A DNA stretch of 64,000 nucleotides from Microbulbifer thermotolerans (GTDB lineage Bacteria; Pseudomonadota; Gammaproteobacteria; Pseudomonadales; Cellvibrionaceae). A program made the position numbers and the translations under genes. Location: NCBI RefSeq assembly GCF_900112305.1, contig NZ_FOKT01000004.1, positions 275,209 to 339,208 on the forward strand, given 5' to 3'. The notes under the pieces were generated by a model that saw only the letters and a list, made by a program, of their open reading frames with translations, searched no databases and was not told the DNA's origin. Below, piece by piece: positions 1 to 10,102 of this stretch (its first letter is position 1; every line of letters begins with the position of its first letter).

Positions 1-77
1 GATGGAACCGCGCATTATAGCCCCGGGGTGGTAATTCGCTAAAATCCGCGCAAGGAACACAACAACGCGCCAAACCT

Positions 78-1148
78 ATGATCGCTTCACTGTCCCTGAA
101 ACAATTGCCGGAACGCATAACAGCCCTGCCACAGAAGGCGCAGCAGCAGTTGCTGGCAGCACTTATCTGGCTGGTGCTGGCGCTCTTCTGCGGCGCAGCG
201 CTCGGGCACTATCACGGCCAGCAGGTAGCGGCCGCCACTGCCAGGGACCGCGCCGAGGCGGAGGCGGCGGCAAAGTTTCTCGCCGCACAGAGCCTAGAGC
301 CAATCGTCGCCGGCGACCGCATCAGCATACAGCTGCTCGGCCAACAGGTATTGGCGCTGCCGGCTATCACAGGGGTCTCCATTCGCGATGTGGAGTCCAA
401 TGCGCTGGCGCAGGTGGGGGACATTCACAGCGGCGAGTCGGTGACTGCGCCGGTGGTACTGCACGACAGTATCGCCGGCAGCGTCACCGTCAATCTCCTA
501 CCCGGTGGGGACATCCCTTTCCCCTGGGCTAGTTTGTTGCTGTGCTTGGTGTTCGCACTGCCGATATCCGCCGCTGCTGCGCTGGCGGCTGCGAGTCTGA
601 TTCGGCGCCGCAAGCTGCCGCTGGTGCAGGCGGTGCCGACGCCTCGAGCGGTCCCTGAGGTCGCCGTCGGCCTCTACCTGCGCCCGTTAAACTGGGCCCA
701 GCTCGGCAACCAGTTGAACCGCAGCGCTCTGGAGAAGCTTGAGCGGGCACTGGAAGGGCAGCTGCAATTGCTCGGGCGCATATACGATGCCCAGCCCCTG
801 AAACATGCGGGCCCGCAGCAGGGGCTCGGATTCTGCGGCGAGGATGCGGCTTTCCGGGCTGTCTGCTGCGGGCTGCTATTACGCGAACTGCAAGGCGCCA
901 CCCGCGCCGCCGGCCTGCAGTTGGGGCTGGCGGTGGTGCCGGCACAGCTTTCGGTATTCGGTTTTGCCAGCGAACTGCTGCTCGCCCAGACTCGCGGCCT
1001 GTCCCTGCACCCGGAGCTGCTGGGAAACCCCTCTCTTGACGGGCGCATAGTGCGGCACGATGCCAGCTGGGGCGCCGAGATCACCGGCCTGACGCCGAAC
1101 TATCAGAAACTGCTGGATAACCAGTTGCGCCAACTAGGGAACCTCTGA
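78..1148 (+). CDS. AhpA/YtjB (SMP-type) membrane protein
   Basis: A 356-residue membrane protein. An N-terminal transmembrane segment at about residues 24-43 is followed by a periplasmic stretch to about residue 150, a second hydrophobic segment at about 150-172 and an arginine-rich turn (RRRK), then a cytoplasmic domain. This two-helix layout and the order of conserved blocks match the AhpA/YtjB (Smp) family of gammaproteobacteria, whose members usually lie next to serB; serB is not in view but could be just left of the window, reading away. Function in the family is poorly defined, so none is claimed. The last codons (Leu-Gly-Asn-Leu-stop) are formed by CTAGGGAACCTCTGA, which equals the end of the repeat element found elsewhere here, so the C terminus may have been altered by an insertion that was later lost. 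Confidence 0.6.
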   Translation: MIASLSLKQLPERITALPQKAQQQLLAALIWLVLALFCGAALGHYHGQQVAAATARDRAEAEAAAKFLAAQSLEPIVAGDRISIQLLGQQVLALPAITGVSIRDVESNALAQVGDIHSGESVTAPVVLHDSIAGSVTVNLLPGGDIPFPWASLLLCLVFALPISAAAALAAASLIRRRKLPLVQAVPTPRAVPEVAVGLYLRPLNWAQLGNQLNRSALEKLERALEGQLQLLGRIYDAQPLKHAGPQQGLGFCGEDAAFRAVCCGLLLRELQGATRAAGLQLGLAVVPAQLSVFGFASELLLAQTRGLSLHPELLGNPSLDGRIVRHDASWGAEITGLTPNYQKLLDNQLRQLGNL

Positions 1149-1149
1149 T
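1138..1149. repeat. Solo terminal fragment of the MITE-like element
   Basis: GGAACCTCTGAT matches the first 12 bases of the element's terminal inverted repeat and is preceded by CTAG, the same target-type tetranucleotide that flanks full copies. No partner end follows; the sequence continues as unrelated DNA. It contains the stop codon of the upstream gene. A chance match is possible, but the combination of CTAG plus 12 identical bases makes a remnant more likely. Confidence 0.5.
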
Positions 1150-1324
1150 CCCTGAGACTCGAGGGCTCGCCACGGAGTATCAGGCCACTGCTGCCCCGTC
1201 GACATAGCTTCCCCCCGCCTGAGCGCCCCGCTCCCCTCAAAGCGCTCACTCGTGCTTGTTAATGCTTCCCGTCGTATGAGTGACCGACAGCCTTGGACTA
1301 GTCCGTTTTGAACAGGTGGTTTAC

Positions 1325-1342
1325 GTTTACGTTAACGTAAAC
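1325..1342. promoter_or_regulatory. Predicted LiuR operator
   Basis: GTTTACGTTAACGTAAAC is an 18-bp perfect palindrome located 36 bp before the liuR start codon. MerR-family regulators bind such palindromes within their promoters, and LiuR autoregulates the liu operon in proteobacteria. The preceding bases TTTAC extend a half-site repeat to the left. I infer that this is the LiuR site controlling liuRABCDE; the exact -35 and -10 boxes are not clear. Confidence 0.8.
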
Positions 1343-1377
1343 TCTTGCTAGTCTCTGACTTGTTCAGAGGAGATTCC

Positions 1378-1782
1378 ATGAAAGCCAAAGTCGCCAAAGA
1401 GCCCGCCAGCTACAGTATTTCCGAGCTGGCGCGGGAGTTCGACATCACTACCCGCACTATCCGCTTCTACGAAGACAAGGGGCTGATCAGCCCCGCCCGC
1501 CGGGGGCAGACCCGTATATACAGTCCCGAGGACCGGGTGCGGCTGAAGTTGATACTGCGCGGCAAGCGGCTGGGATTTTCCCTGGAGGAGAGCCGGGAAA
1601 TCATCGATATGTACGATCCGGCCCGGGGCAATGTGGAGCAGCTGCAGCGGCTGCTGGCCGCCATTGAACAAAAACGTGCGCAACTGCATCAGCAGCTGCG
1701 CGATATCCAGAGTCTGATGGGCGAATTGGACGAGGCCGAGGCCCGGGCTCGCGCCGCCCTGGAACAGAACACCGATCACTGA
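1378..1782 (+). CDS. liuR: MerR-family regulator LiuR
   Basis: A 134-residue MerR-type regulator. The N-terminal winged helix-turn-helix runs over about residues 10-75 (YSISELAREF, TTRTIRFYEDKGLISP, then a RGKRLGFSLEE block) and the rest is a coiled coil of about 45 residues used for dimerisation. There is no cysteine cluster, so it is not a metal sensor. The start was placed at ATG 1378, nine bases after an AGAGGAG ribosome-binding site; an in-frame TTG at 1345 falls next to the palindromic operator and is unlikely. Position at the head of the isovaleryl-CoA pathway operon identifies it as LiuR, which in other proteobacteria represses branched-chain amino-acid catabolism. Only 24 bp separate it from liuA. 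Confidence 0.9.
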   Translation: MKAKVAKEPASYSISELAREFDITTRTIRFYEDKGLISPARRGQTRIYSPEDRVRLKLILRGKRLGFSLEESREIIDMYDPARGNVEQLQRLLAAIEQKRAQLHQQLRDIQSLMGELDEAEARARAALEQNTDH

Positions 1783-1806
1783 CGAGAGAATTTTTACGGA
1801 GTCGCT

Positions 1807-2976
1807 ATGAATACCCCTTACCGCACCCTGAATTTCGGTCTCGGTGAAGAAATCGATATGTTGCGCGACATGGTGTACAAGTTCTGCCAGGCGGAACTGG
1901 CTCCGCGCGCCGCGCAGATCGACGAGGAAAACCAGTTTCCCGCGGATATGTGGAAAAAGTTTGGAGAGCTGGGCCTGTTGGGGATGACGGTCGAGGAGGA
2001 GTACGGCGGCTCCAACATGGGCTACCTGGCTCACGCAGTGGCGATGGAGGAAATTTCCCGCGCCTCCGCATCCGTGGGCCTCTCGTACGGCGCCCACTCC
2101 AATCTTTGCGTCAACCAGATTCGCAAAAACGGCACGCCGGAGCAGAAGGCCAAATACCTGCCCAAGCTCTGCTCCGGAGAACATGTCGGCGCGCTGGCAA
2201 TGAGCGAACCCAACTCCGGTTCCGACGTGGTCAGCCTGCAGTTGCGTGCGGAGAAGAAGGGCGACCGCTTTATTCTCAACGGCAACAAAATGTGGATTAC
2301 CAATGGGCCGGATGCCAACACCTATGTGATTTACGCGCGCACCGAGCCGGGTATTAGCTCCGGCGGCATCACAGCATTTATTGTCGAACGGGATTTCCCT
2401 GGGTTTTCCCGCGCGCAGAAACTGGACAAGCTGGGTATGCGCGGCTCCAACACCTGCGAGCTGGTGTTCGAGGACTGCGAGGTGCCGGAAGAAAATATTC
2501 TCGGCGAACTCAATGGCGGGGTGCGTGTACTGATGAGTGGTCTCGACTACGAGCGCACCATTCTCGCCGCCGGTCCGGTGGGCATTATGCAGGCTTGTCT
2601 GGATGTGGTGGTGCCCTATGTACACGAGCGCAAACAATTTGGCCGCGCTATCGGTGAGTTCCAGTTGATGCAGGGCAAGATTGCGGACATGTACGCGGAC
2701 ATGAATGCGAGCCGGGCGTATCTTTACGCAGTGGCGAGAGCCTGCGATCGCGGCGAGGATTCACGCAAGGACGCCGCTGCGGTGATTCTGTTTACCGCCG
2801 AGCGCGCTACACAGATGGCCCTGCAGGCGATACAGACACTGGGCGGCAACGGCTATATCAACGAATACCCTACCGGCCGTTTGCTGCGTGATGCCAAACT
2901 GTACGAAATCGGCGCCGGCACTTCGGAGATCCGCCGTATGCTAATTGGCCGCGAACTCTTTAACGAGACCCGCTGA
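1807..2976 (+). CDS. liuA: Isovaleryl-CoA dehydrogenase
   Basis: 389-residue acyl-CoA dehydrogenase that oxidises isovaleryl-CoA to 3-methylcrotonyl-CoA in leucine degradation, using FAD and passing electrons to electron-transfer flavoprotein. The family signatures are visible: [13 protein letters not shown] (about 128-140) in the FAD-binding region, [10 protein letters not shown] (161-170), and the C-terminal [13 protein letters not shown] block. The catalytic base of isovaleryl-CoA dehydrogenases lies in the YERTILA segment, here Glu249. Length is normal. It follows liuR closely and precedes the carboxylase beta subunit gene, the canonical liu order. Cytoplasmic. Confidence 0.95.
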   Translation: MNTPYRTLNFGLGEEIDMLRDMVYKFCQAELAPRAAQIDEENQFPADMWKKFGELGLLGMTVEEEYGGSNMGYLAHAVAMEEISRASASVGLSYGAHSNLCVNQIRKNGTPEQKAKYLPKLCSGEHVGALAMSEPNSGSDVVSLQLRAEKKGDRFILNGNKMWITNGPDANTYVIYARTEPGISSGGITAFIVERDFPGFSRAQKLDKLGMRGSNTCELVFEDCEVPEENILGELNGGVRVLMSGLDYERTILAAGPVGIMQACLDVVVPYVHERKQFGRAIGEFQLMQGKIADMYADMNASRAYLYAVARACDRGEDSRKDAAAVILFTAERATQMALQAIQTLGGNGYINEYPTGRLLRDAKLYEIGAGTSEIRRMLIGRELFNETR

Positions 2977-3011
2977 GGAGGCGGCAGCCGGAAAACTGTG
3001 AACACACTTTT

Positions 3012-4619
3012 ATGAATCAGTTGCAAAGTAAAATTAACCCCCGCGACGCCGCCTTCGCTGAAAACAGCGCGCACATGCGCAAGCTGGTGGCGGATCTGCG
3101 GGAGAAAGTTGAAAAAATTGCCCAGGGTGGCGGCGAGCGCGCGCGGGAAAAACATCTGGCGCGCGGCAAGCTGCTGCCGCGGGAGCGCATCGATGCGCTG
3201 CTGGACCCCGGCAGCCCGTTTTTGGAGTTCTCTCAACTGGCCGCCTACCAGGTCTATGAAGAAGAAGTGCCGGCCGCCGGAATTATCACCGGTATCGGCA
3301 CTGTGTCCGGCCAGCCTTGTGTCATCGTTGCCAACGACGCTACGGTGAAGGGTGGGACCTACTATCCACTTACGGTAAAAAAACACCTGCGAGCCCAGGC
3401 GATCGCGGAGCAGAACAATCTGCCGTGCATTTATCTGGTGGATTCCGGTGGCGCCAATCTGCCGCGCCAGGATGACGTCTTCCCTGACCGGGAGCATTTC
3501 GGCCGCATCTTTTTCAATCAGGCGAATCTATCGGCGAAAAATATTCCGCAGATCGCCGTAGTGATGGGCAGCTGCACGGCCGGCGGCGCCTATGTGCCAG
3601 CCATGGCTGACGAATCCATTATGGTCGCAAACCAGGCGACTATCTTTTTGGCCGGTCCCCCGCTGGTGAAGGCCGCCACCGGCGAGGAGGTATCCGCAGA
3701 AGAACTGGGCGGCGCCGATGTGCACTGCCGCACCTCGGGTGTGGCGGACCACTACGCCAACAACGACGTGCACGCCCTGCAGCTGGCGCGGCGTTCGGTG
3801 GCGCGCCTGAACCGGGTGAAAAATCCCGGCCTGGATATCCGGGAACCGGTGGACCCCCTCTATCCGGTCGAGGATATCTACGGCGTGGTGCCCAAGGACC
3901 CGCGCCAGCCCTACGATGTGCGCGAAGTTATCGCCCGCATTGTGGATGCCTCGGAGTTCGATGAGTTCAAAGCCCTCTACGGCACTACTTTGGTCACCGG
4001 TTTCGCGCGCATTCACGGCTATCCGGTGGGTATTGTCGCCAACAATGGCATTCTCTTCTCGGAGAGCGCGCAAAAGGGCGCGCACTTTATCGAGCTGTGC
4101 GCACAGCGCCAAATTCCTTTGCTGTTTCTGCAGAACATCACCGGTTTTATGGTGGGCAAACAGTACGAGGCCGGGGGTATCGCCAAGCACGGCGCCAAAA
4201 TGGTGACCGCCGTGGCCACAGCCAGAGTGCCGAAAATCACCGTGTTGATCGGCGGCTCCTTCGGCGCTGGCAATTACGGCATGTGCGGCCGCGCCTACGA
4301 TCCGAACTTCCTGTTTATGTGGCCCAACGCGCGCATCTCGGTGATGGGAGGAGAGCAGGCTGCCGGTGTATTGGCGCAGGTCAAACGCGACCAGATGGCC
4401 GCCCGCGGCGAGCAGTGGAGCGAGGAAGAAGAGCGGGCTTTCAAGGCGCCGATTATCGAAACCTACGAGCACCAGGGACATCCCTACTACGCCTCCGCGC
4501 GCCTGTGGGATGACGGTGTCATTGATCCCGCCGACACCCGCCGCATACTGGGATTGTGTTTGGCCGCTGCCAGTTACAAGGCCCCGCAAGAGACCAAGTT
4601 CGGCGTATTCCGCATGTAA
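3012..4619 (+). CDS. liuB: Methylcrotonyl-CoA carboxylase, beta (carboxyltransferase) subunit
   Basis: 535-residue carboxyltransferase of the biotin-dependent methylcrotonyl-CoA carboxylase, transferring CO2 from carboxybiotin to 3-methylcrotonyl-CoA to give 3-methylglutaconyl-CoA. Acyl-CoA carboxylase beta landmarks are visible: [19 protein letters not shown] near residues 50-70, the [16 protein letters not shown] segment, the [13 protein letters not shown] oxyanion loop, and [23 protein letters not shown] in the second crotonase fold. It partners LiuD, encoded two genes downstream. The start ATG at 3012 lies 35 bp after liuA. Confidence 0.95.
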   Translation: MNQLQSKINPRDAAFAENSAHMRKLVADLREKVEKIAQGGGERAREKHLARGKLLPRERIDALLDPGSPFLEFSQLAAYQVYEEEVPAAGIITGIGTVSGQPCVIVANDATVKGGTYYPLTVKKHLRAQAIAEQNNLPCIYLVDSGGANLPRQDDVFPDREHFGRIFFNQANLSAKNIPQIAVVMGSCTAGGAYVPAMADESIMVANQATIFLAGPPLVKAATGEEVSAEELGGADVHCRTSGVADHYANNDVHALQLARRSVARLNRVKNPGLDIREPVDPLYPVEDIYGVVPKDPRQPYDVREVIARIVDASEFDEFKALYGTTLVTGFARIHGYPVGIVANNGILFSESAQKGAHFIELCAQRQIPLLFLQNITGFMVGKQYEAGGIAKHGAKMVTAVATARVPKITVLIGGSFGAGNYGMCGRAYDPNFLFMWPNARISVMGGEQAAGVLAQVKRDQMAARGEQWSEEEERAFKAPIIETYEHQGHPYYASARLWDDGVIDPADTRRILGLCLAAASYKAPQETKFGVFRM

Positions 4620-4702
4620 TTGCGCACCGGTATTCGAAGATCAATGCCCTTTCCCACTTTTGGGGCAGGGACCGGGGTGGCCCGGAAAACAAGGAATCCC
4701 TT

Positions 4703-5500
4703 ATGAGTATCAAATTGCTGACTGAAATCGACAGTGAGGGCGTGGCCACTGTCACTCTGAACAGGCCGGAAATACACAACGCCTTCGACGACGCACTGAT
4801 CCGCGAACTGGGCGAGACCTTCGACCGCTTGTCGCGCAACCCGGCGATCCGCGTACTGGTGTTGGCCGCCAACGGCAAAAGTTTTTCCGCCGGCGGCGAC
4901 CTGAACTGGATGCAGCGGATGGTGAATTACTCCGAAGAGGAAAACCGCCGCGACGCCGCCACCCTGGCCGCCATGCTGCACAAGTTGGATACCTTTCCGG
5001 TGCCCACCATCGCGCGGGTGCAGGGCGCCGCCTTCGGCGGCGGTGTCGGTCTGGTGAGCTGCTGCGACATCGCGGTGGCGAGTGAACGCGCCAGCTTCTG
5101 CCTGTCGGAAGTGAAAATCGGCCTGTTGCCGGCCACCATCAGCCCCTATGTGATCAACGCCATAGGTGCGCGCCAGGCGCGGCGCTATTTCGTCACCGCC
5201 GAGCGCTTCTCCGCCGAGCGCGCGCGGGAAATCGGCTTGGTTTCCGAAGTTTGCGCGGAGGGTGAACTGGATCTGACTGTGCAAAAACTGGTAAACGCTA
5301 TCACCGATAACGGCCCCCGCGCCGTGGCCATGTCCAAACAGCTGGCGATGTCCATGTCCAACCGAGTGATCACCCAGGAGCTGCAGGCGCAGACCAGTAA
5401 CCTGATCGCGGCGGTGCGCGTGTCCCCAGAAGGGCAGGAAGGGCTCAATGCTTTTCTCGAAAAGCGCGCGCCCAAGTGGATGAATAGCAGCGAAGAATGA
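4703..5500 (+). CDS. liuC: Methylglutaconyl-CoA hydratase
   Basis: 265-residue enoyl-CoA hydratase/isomerase-family enzyme converting 3-methylglutaconyl-CoA to HMG-CoA. Crotonase features: SAGGDLNWMQRM for the first oxyanion-hole segment, and GAAFGGGVGLVSCCDIAVAS for the CoA-binding and second oxyanion segment, followed by SEVKIGLLPATISPYV. An open frame extends upstream to 4556 but overlaps liuB; ATG 4703 preceded by a weak AAGGAA site gives the family length and was chosen. Lies between the two carboxylase subunit genes, as in other liu operons. Confidence 0.92.
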   Translation: MSIKLLTEIDSEGVATVTLNRPEIHNAFDDALIRELGETFDRLSRNPAIRVLVLAANGKSFSAGGDLNWMQRMVNYSEEENRRDAATLAAMLHKLDTFPVPTIARVQGAAFGGGVGLVSCCDIAVASERASFCLSEVKIGLLPATISPYVINAIGARQARRYFVTAERFSAERAREIGLVSEVCAEGELDLTVQKLVNAITDNGPRAVAMSKQLAMSMSNRVITQELQAQTSNLIAAVRVSPEGQEGLNAFLEKRAPKWMNSSEE

Positions 5501-5510
5501 TGGGCTGAAA

Positions 5511-7508
5511 ATGATCCGCAAATTATTGATTGCCAATCGCGGCGAGATCGCCTGCCGCATCATCAAAACCGCCCGCCGCCTCGGAGTGGCCACTGTGGCC
5601 GTATACTCGGACGCGGACGCGGACGCGCTGCATGTGCAGATGGCCGACGAAGCGGTGCGCCTGGGACCGCCGCCGGCCAAGGCGTCCTACCTGGATATGG
5701 AAAAGGTGATAGATGCCGCCCGTCAGACCGGTGCCGACGCGATACATCCGGGTTACGGCTTTCTGTCGGAAAATGCCGAGTTCTGTCGCGCCTGCGACCG
5801 CGCCGGCATTGTCTTTGTCGGCCCGCCCGCAGGAGCCATCGAGGCCATGGGCTCCAAGTCCGCCGCCAAGCGCATTATGGAAGAGGCCGGTGTGCCCTTG
5901 GTGCCCGGCTACCACGGCACCAACCAGGACGTGCATATCCTCGAGGGACACGCCAACCGCATCGGCTATCCGGTACTGCTGAAGGCCGCCGCCGGCGGTG
6001 GCGGCAAGGGGATGCGCCGGGTCGACAGTGCGGAAGAATTTCAAGACGCTCTGGCTGCCGCCAAGCGCGAGGCGATGAACGCCTTCGGCGACGACCAGAT
6101 GTTGCTGGAGCGCTATGTCGTCAGTCCTCGCCACGTGGAAATACAGGTGTTCTGCGATCAGCAGGGCAAGGGCGTCTACCTCTTTGAGCGCGACTGCTCG
6201 GTGCAACGCCGCCACCAAAAAGTGGTGGAGGAGGCGCCGGCGCCGGGGCTGTCGGAAGAACTGCGCGCGCGCATGGGAGAGGCAGCATTGCGCGCGGCCC
6301 ACGCCATCGGCTACACGGGGGCGGGGACGGTGGAGTTCCTGCTGGATGCCAGCGGCGCCTTCTATTTCATGGAAATGAATACCCGCCTCCAGGTGGAGCA
6401 CCCGGTCACCGAAATGATCACCGGCCAGGACTTGGTCGCCTGGCAGTTGTCCGTGGCCGCCGGTGAGCCGCTGCCCCTGGGCCAGGACGACCTGCATATC
6501 CTCGGCCACGCCTTTGAGGTACGCATCTACGCGGAAGATCCCGACAACGATTTTTTGCCGGCCACGGGTACATTGGTGCGCCACCGCCCGCCGAAGGAGA
6601 GCGAAAGTGTGCGCGTGGATACGGGCGTGCAGAGCGGCGACGAGATCAGCGTGCACTACGATCCCATGATCGCCAAGCTGATCTGCCACGGCCGCAGCCG
6701 CAAGGAAGCGCTGGCGAAACTGGACCGGGCGCTGCAGGAGTACCAGATAGCAGGCGTCCGCCACAATATCGAGTTCCTGCGCCGGGTGATCAATCACCGG
6801 GCCTTTGCCAGCGGCCGGGTATCCACGCATTTTATTGGGGATTACGAAGCGGACATCCTGCAACAGGAACAACAGCTGACACCGCTGAAGTGCGCCGCCA
6901 TCGCCGGCTATCTGCATATGCGCGAGACGAGGGATCTGCGCGCGTCCGCCCCCGCCGCAGATCCGCACTCCCCCTGGCACAGCGGCGATGACTGGCGCCC
7001 CGGCATAGATGCCAGGCGCGTGCACAGCATCGACTACCGCGGCCACCGTGCCGAGATTGCTTCTGTCGCCGGTGCCGGTGGTGTCCACTGGCAGTGCGAT
7101 GCGCTGCAAAGCGACTGCAAAAGCGGTGAGATCCGCATATTGCCCGAGCGCGAACTCGCACTGGTGGACGGACGGCGGGTGAGTTTTTCCTGGGTGGATA
7201 CCGCCTGCGGCGGCGCCATCTTTATCGACGGTATCCAGGTCGAATTTGAGCTGCTACCGCCGGATATCGGCGAAAGCGGCGATCAGGCTCACGGCCTGGA
7301 GGCGCCGATGAACGGCACCATCATTGCACTGCTGGTGGCGCCGGGTGCGCAGGTGGAGAAGGATCAGCCACTACTGGTGATGGAGGCGATGAAAATGGAG
7401 CACACCCTGCGCGCGCCCACTGCCGGTAAAGTGCAGCAGTTCCTCTGTGCCGAGGGCGAACTGGTGGACGGCGGCAGCTTGCTGATCGATTTCGCCGAGG
7501 AGGAATAG
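5511..7508 (+). CDS. liuD: Methylcrotonyl-CoA carboxylase, alpha (biotin carboxylase/BCCP) subunit
   Basis: 665-residue biotin-containing subunit. The biotin carboxylase part occupies about residues 1-445 ([14 protein letters not shown], the glycine-rich [16 protein letters not shown] loop, [15 protein letters not shown]), followed by a middle domain and a C-terminal biotin carboxyl-carrier domain with VMEAMKMEH, in which Lys628 is the biotinylation site. It carboxylates its own biotin with ATP and bicarbonate for LiuB. It begins 10 bp after liuC and ends 2 bp before liuE, indicating tight co-transcription. Its activity depends on biotin, whose synthesis genes lie about 8 kb further on. Confidence 0.95.
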   Translation: MIRKLLIANRGEIACRIIKTARRLGVATVAVYSDADADALHVQMADEAVRLGPPPAKASYLDMEKVIDAARQTGADAIHPGYGFLSENAEFCRACDRAGIVFVGPPAGAIEAMGSKSAAKRIMEEAGVPLVPGYHGTNQDVHILEGHANRIGYPVLLKAAAGGGGKGMRRVDSAEEFQDALAAAKREAMNAFGDDQMLLERYVVSPRHVEIQVFCDQQGKGVYLFERDCSVQRRHQKVVEEAPAPGLSEELRARMGEAALRAAHAIGYTGAGTVEFLLDASGAFYFMEMNTRLQVEHPVTEMITGQDLVAWQLSVAAGEPLPLGQDDLHILGHAFEVRIYAEDPDNDFLPATGTLVRHRPPKESESVRVDTGVQSGDEISVHYDPMIAKLICHGRSRKEALAKLDRALQEYQIAGVRHNIEFLRRVINHRAFASGRVSTHFIGDYEADILQQEQQLTPLKCAAIAGYLHMRETRDLRASAPAADPHSPWHSGDDWRPGIDARRVHSIDYRGHRAEIASVAGAGGVHWQCDALQSDCKSGEIRILPERELALVDGRRVSFSWVDTACGGAIFIDGIQVEFELLPPDIGESGDQAHGLEAPMNGTIIALLVAPGAQVEKDQPLLVMEAMKMEHTLRAPTAGKVQQFLCAEGELVDGGSLLIDFAEEE

Positions 7509-7510
7509 CG

Positions 7511-8407
7511 ATGCGTTTGCCCGACAAGGTCAAAATGGTTGAGGTCGGCCCCCGCGACGGCCTGCAAAACGAAAAACAGTCCATCTCCGTCGACACCCGC
7601 ATCGCGCTGATCGACCGCCTCAGCGCCAGTGGCCTGTCTGTGATTGAGGCGGGCAGTTTTGTCAGTCCCAAATGGGTGCCGCAGATGGCGGCCAGCGAGG
7701 AGGTGCTGGCGGGCATACACCGCAGCCCCGGCACCGTCTACAGCGCGCTGACGCCGAACCTAAAAGGCTACGAGCGCGCTCTGGCGGCCAAGGCGGACGA
7801 GGTGGCGGTGTTCGGTGCCGCCTCCGAGGCGTTTACGCAAAAAAACATCAACTGCAGTATCAGCGAGAGCCTGGAGCGCTTCCGCCCTCTGTTGGAGCGG
7901 GCGCGCCAGGACGGCATTCGGGTGCGGGGCTATGTTTCCTGCGTGCTCGGCTGTCCCTATGAGGGCGATATCGATCCGCGCAAGGTGGCGGAGGTAAGCG
8001 GCGCGCTGCTGGAGATGGGCTGCTACGAAATCTCCCTCGGCGACACCATCGGCGTGGGCACGCCGGAGGCGGCCAAGCGCATGATCGAGCAGGTGGGGGC
8101 GAGGGTGCCGGTGGAAAAGCTGGCGGTACATTTCCACGATACCTACGGCCAGGCACTGGCGAATATCTACGCGGCGTTGCAAATGGGCGTGGCGGTGGTG
8201 GATTCGGCGGTGGCCGGTCTCGGCGGTTGCCCTTACGCCAAAGGCGCATCGGGCAATGTGGCCAGCGAGGACGTGCTCTATCTGCTGAACGGTCTCGGTA
8301 TTGAAACGGGGGTGGATCTCAACTTGCTGGCGGATGCCGGAAATTTCATTTCCTCCGCACTGGGCCGCGAGAGCAACTCGCGTGTGGCCAAGGCACTGGC
8401 GGGCTGA
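7511..8407 (+). CDS. liuE: Hydroxymethylglutaryl-CoA lyase
   Basis: 298-residue HMG-CoA lyase that cleaves HMG-CoA to acetoacetate and acetyl-CoA, the last step of the leucine pathway. The N-terminal [14 protein letters not shown] segment carries the metal-binding aspartate and catalytic arginine of this TIM-barrel family; the [13 protein letters not shown] segment has the metal-binding histidines, and [19 protein letters not shown] contains the catalytic cysteine loop. Ends the liu operon; no clear terminator follows before the next gene. Confidence 0.95.
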   Translation: MRLPDKVKMVEVGPRDGLQNEKQSISVDTRIALIDRLSASGLSVIEAGSFVSPKWVPQMAASEEVLAGIHRSPGTVYSALTPNLKGYERALAAKADEVAVFGAASEAFTQKNINCSISESLERFRPLLERARQDGIRVRGYVSCVLGCPYEGDIDPRKVAEVSGALLEMGCYEISLGDTIGVGTPEAAKRMIEQVGARVPVEKLAVHFHDTYGQALANIYAALQMGVAVVDSAVAGLGGCPYAKGASGNVASEDVLYLLNGLGIETGVDLNLLADAGNFISSALGRESNSRVAKALAG

Positions 8408-8566
8408 TTTTTCAGGCGCCCCGGCGCAGTGCGCACGAGTGCTTTCGGGGCGCTCAGTCGATTTCCCACCGGGAGGCGTGTCCATCCGCGCCTCCCAAAC
8501 TGCTTCAGGTTTCTGTTACACGGAATCTGCTAATATCGGCGAAATTTTTTGGAATCTGTTTTCGCC

Positions 8567-9802
8567 ATGAAGCTACTGCGCCTTTCTGTCTTCTCCCTGC
8601 TCGGCCTCGCCGTGGCCACGGCCCTGGCCGCCCCCGGTCTTATCGGCCCCAAGGTTGAGGAAATCTGGAAACAGCAGCTGGCGCGCCTGCAGGGCGGCGA
8701 GGTGGCGCAATACCAGCGCGGCTGGTTCGGCGCCGAGGCCAGCACTCGCGTGGAAAGCGGTGATGGTGGCACTGAACTGCGCAGTGAAATACAGCACGGG
8801 CCGCTACTCTTTACCGCCCACGGGCCACGCTTGGGCGTTGTCTACACAGAAACCCGCCTGTCCCCGGATCACTTGGCACCGCAACTGCGCGCGCAGCTGG
8901 AACAGTGGTACGGCCGCCTGGACCAGAGTCCGCTGGTGCTGGAGTCCCTGGTCGGCGCCGACAACCGCATCGTCAATTACTTGCGCCTGGCGTCGTTCAC
9001 CCGCGCCGATAGCAGTGGCGAGCTGATGTTTGATGGTGGCCAGTTGCTGATAGAGACGGATTACAGCGGAGCACTGCTGACCGGCAGCCTGGAACTGGGT
9101 TCTATCCGCCATACCCGGGCCGGACATGAAGCGCTATTTACGGAACCGGCTGAGGGAACTTTTAAATACACACCCGGGGCGGGCGGCGAGGCCGAGCTGC
9201 TGTTGCCATTGCTGCGCGCCGAGTCTGAATCCGGCCCCCTGGAACTGCGCGATATCCGTTTGCAGCTGTCTGTGGAGGAAGTGGGGCGAGGTCTGTTGAA
9301 GTTGATCTCCGATCTTAAGCTGCCTCAGGTGCAGTCCGCCACGCCGGTAACCGCTCTGCAGCAGCAGATGACCCTGCCGCAGGTGGCGGCAACGGACTTA
9401 CTGCATTACTTGAGCGTACTGGTGCCGGATGCCGGCCGCGACTGGCCCCGGGCGATGCGGCGCCCCTTGCGGCTGCAGCAGCAGTTGGCGGTGCAGTCCC
9501 GCAATGGGCCGGTGCTTGTGGACGCGGATATCGACTGGCACGGCACGGCGCGCGGCGCAGGTAATGGCGCAGACTGGTGGCTGGCGCCGCTGGCGGGCAC
9601 AGTGACATTCAGTGCCGCCGAGCAGGCGTTGATGCAGTCGCCGCTGGTGGCCAAGGCGATGATGCTGCGCCAATACGGGTTACTGATGGAAAATAACGGC
9701 GAGTTGCAGATGCACTTGCAGGCGGACCGGGGCCGGCTGCTGGTCAATGGGCAGCAGCTGCCACCGGACCTGTTGCTACTGGCGCTGACCGGTGACTTCT
9801 AA
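8567..9802 (+). CDS. DUF945 (YdgA-like) family protein
   Basis: 411-residue protein with an N-terminal signal anchor (MKLLRLSVFSLLGLAVATALAAPG) followed by a large soluble periplasmic region. The pattern GxxxExxWKQQL, then EVAQYQRGWFGAEASTRVE and later the alternating beta-strand segments, resembles the DUF945/YdgA family, whose members are periplasmic or inner-membrane anchored and of unknown activity. ATG 8567 was chosen because the signal sequence starts there; an upstream alternative at 8549 only adds six residues. The TAA stop lies inside the CTAA target duplication of the adjacent repeat element. Confidence 0.7.
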   Translation: MKLLRLSVFSLLGLAVATALAAPGLIGPKVEEIWKQQLARLQGGEVAQYQRGWFGAEASTRVESGDGGTELRSEIQHGPLLFTAHGPRLGVVYTETRLSPDHLAPQLRAQLEQWYGRLDQSPLVLESLVGADNRIVNYLRLASFTRADSSGELMFDGGQLLIETDYSGALLTGSLELGSIRHTRAGHEALFTEPAEGTFKYTPGAGGEAELLLPLLRAESESGPLELRDIRLQLSVEEVGRGLLKLISDLKLPQVQSATPVTALQQQMTLPQVAATDLLHYLSVLVPDAGRDWPRAMRRPLRLQQQLAVQSRNGPVLVDADIDWHGTARGAGNGADWWLAPLAGTVTFSAAEQALMQSPLVAKAMMLRQYGLLMENNGELQMHLQADRGRLLVNGQQLPPDLLLLALTGDF

Positions 9803-9992
9803 GGAACCTCTGATTAATTCGCTTCCTGACGGTAAAAATTCTTTGGCGCTAGATGAGAAGCTCAGGTGATAGGATGGCCACTTCGAAACCATCGGATACA
9901 GGGAAGTAGTCGTGCGTTTTCGAAATGGCCATCCTATTGCCTGAGCGCCACGGAACTAACCAAAGCGTTCACGCGAATTAATCAGAGGTTCC
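9803..9992 (-). mobile_element. MITE-like element, copy 1 (190 bp)
   Basis: Begins GGAACCTCTGATTAATTCGC and ends with the exact reverse complement GCGAATTAATCAGAGGTTCC. The 4 bp just outside both ends are CTAA, a target-site duplication; the left one contains the stop codon of the preceding gene. The interior is an imperfect palindrome: GCTCAGGTGATAGGATGGCC pairs with GGCCATCCTATTGCCTGAGC. Reads in the orientation opposite to copies 2-4 and is about 20 bp shorter. Encodes no protein. Confidence 0.9.
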
Positions 9993-10020
9993 CTAATAAG
10001 GGTGTATGACCGCTGTAAGC

Positions 10021-10085
10021 GGTTTTGGGGCGCTCAGGCAATAGAACGGGCATTTTTCGAGGCCCGAGTTTTACGCTTGCGCGCC
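10021..10085 (+). repeat. Degenerate internal fragment of the MITE-like element
   Basis: GGGGCGCTCAGGCAATAG, then ACGGGCATTTTTCGAGG and CCGAGTTTTAC, follow the interior of copies 3 and 4 (from CACTCAGGCAATAGG to the ACGAGTAC segment) with several changes and no terminal repeats. It lies just after copy 1 and just before the 3' end of the next minus-strand gene, suggesting an older insertion or nested remnant. Confidence 0.5.
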
Positions 10086-10102
10086 TTCCGGCGCGATCCT
10101 GC

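Noticed and set aside
1348-2637. 429-codon open frame on the minus strand across liuR/liuA
   Set aside because: It lies antisense to two well-conserved genes, has a histidine/glutamine/leucine composition typical of reversed GC-rich coding DNA and no recognisable domain.
3528-4589. 353-codon minus-strand frame opposite liuB
   Set aside because: Shadow frame; composition follows the codon structure of liuB.
5523-7109. 528-codon minus-strand frame opposite liuD
   Set aside because: Shadow of the biotin carboxylase gene; no domain and no ribosome-binding site.
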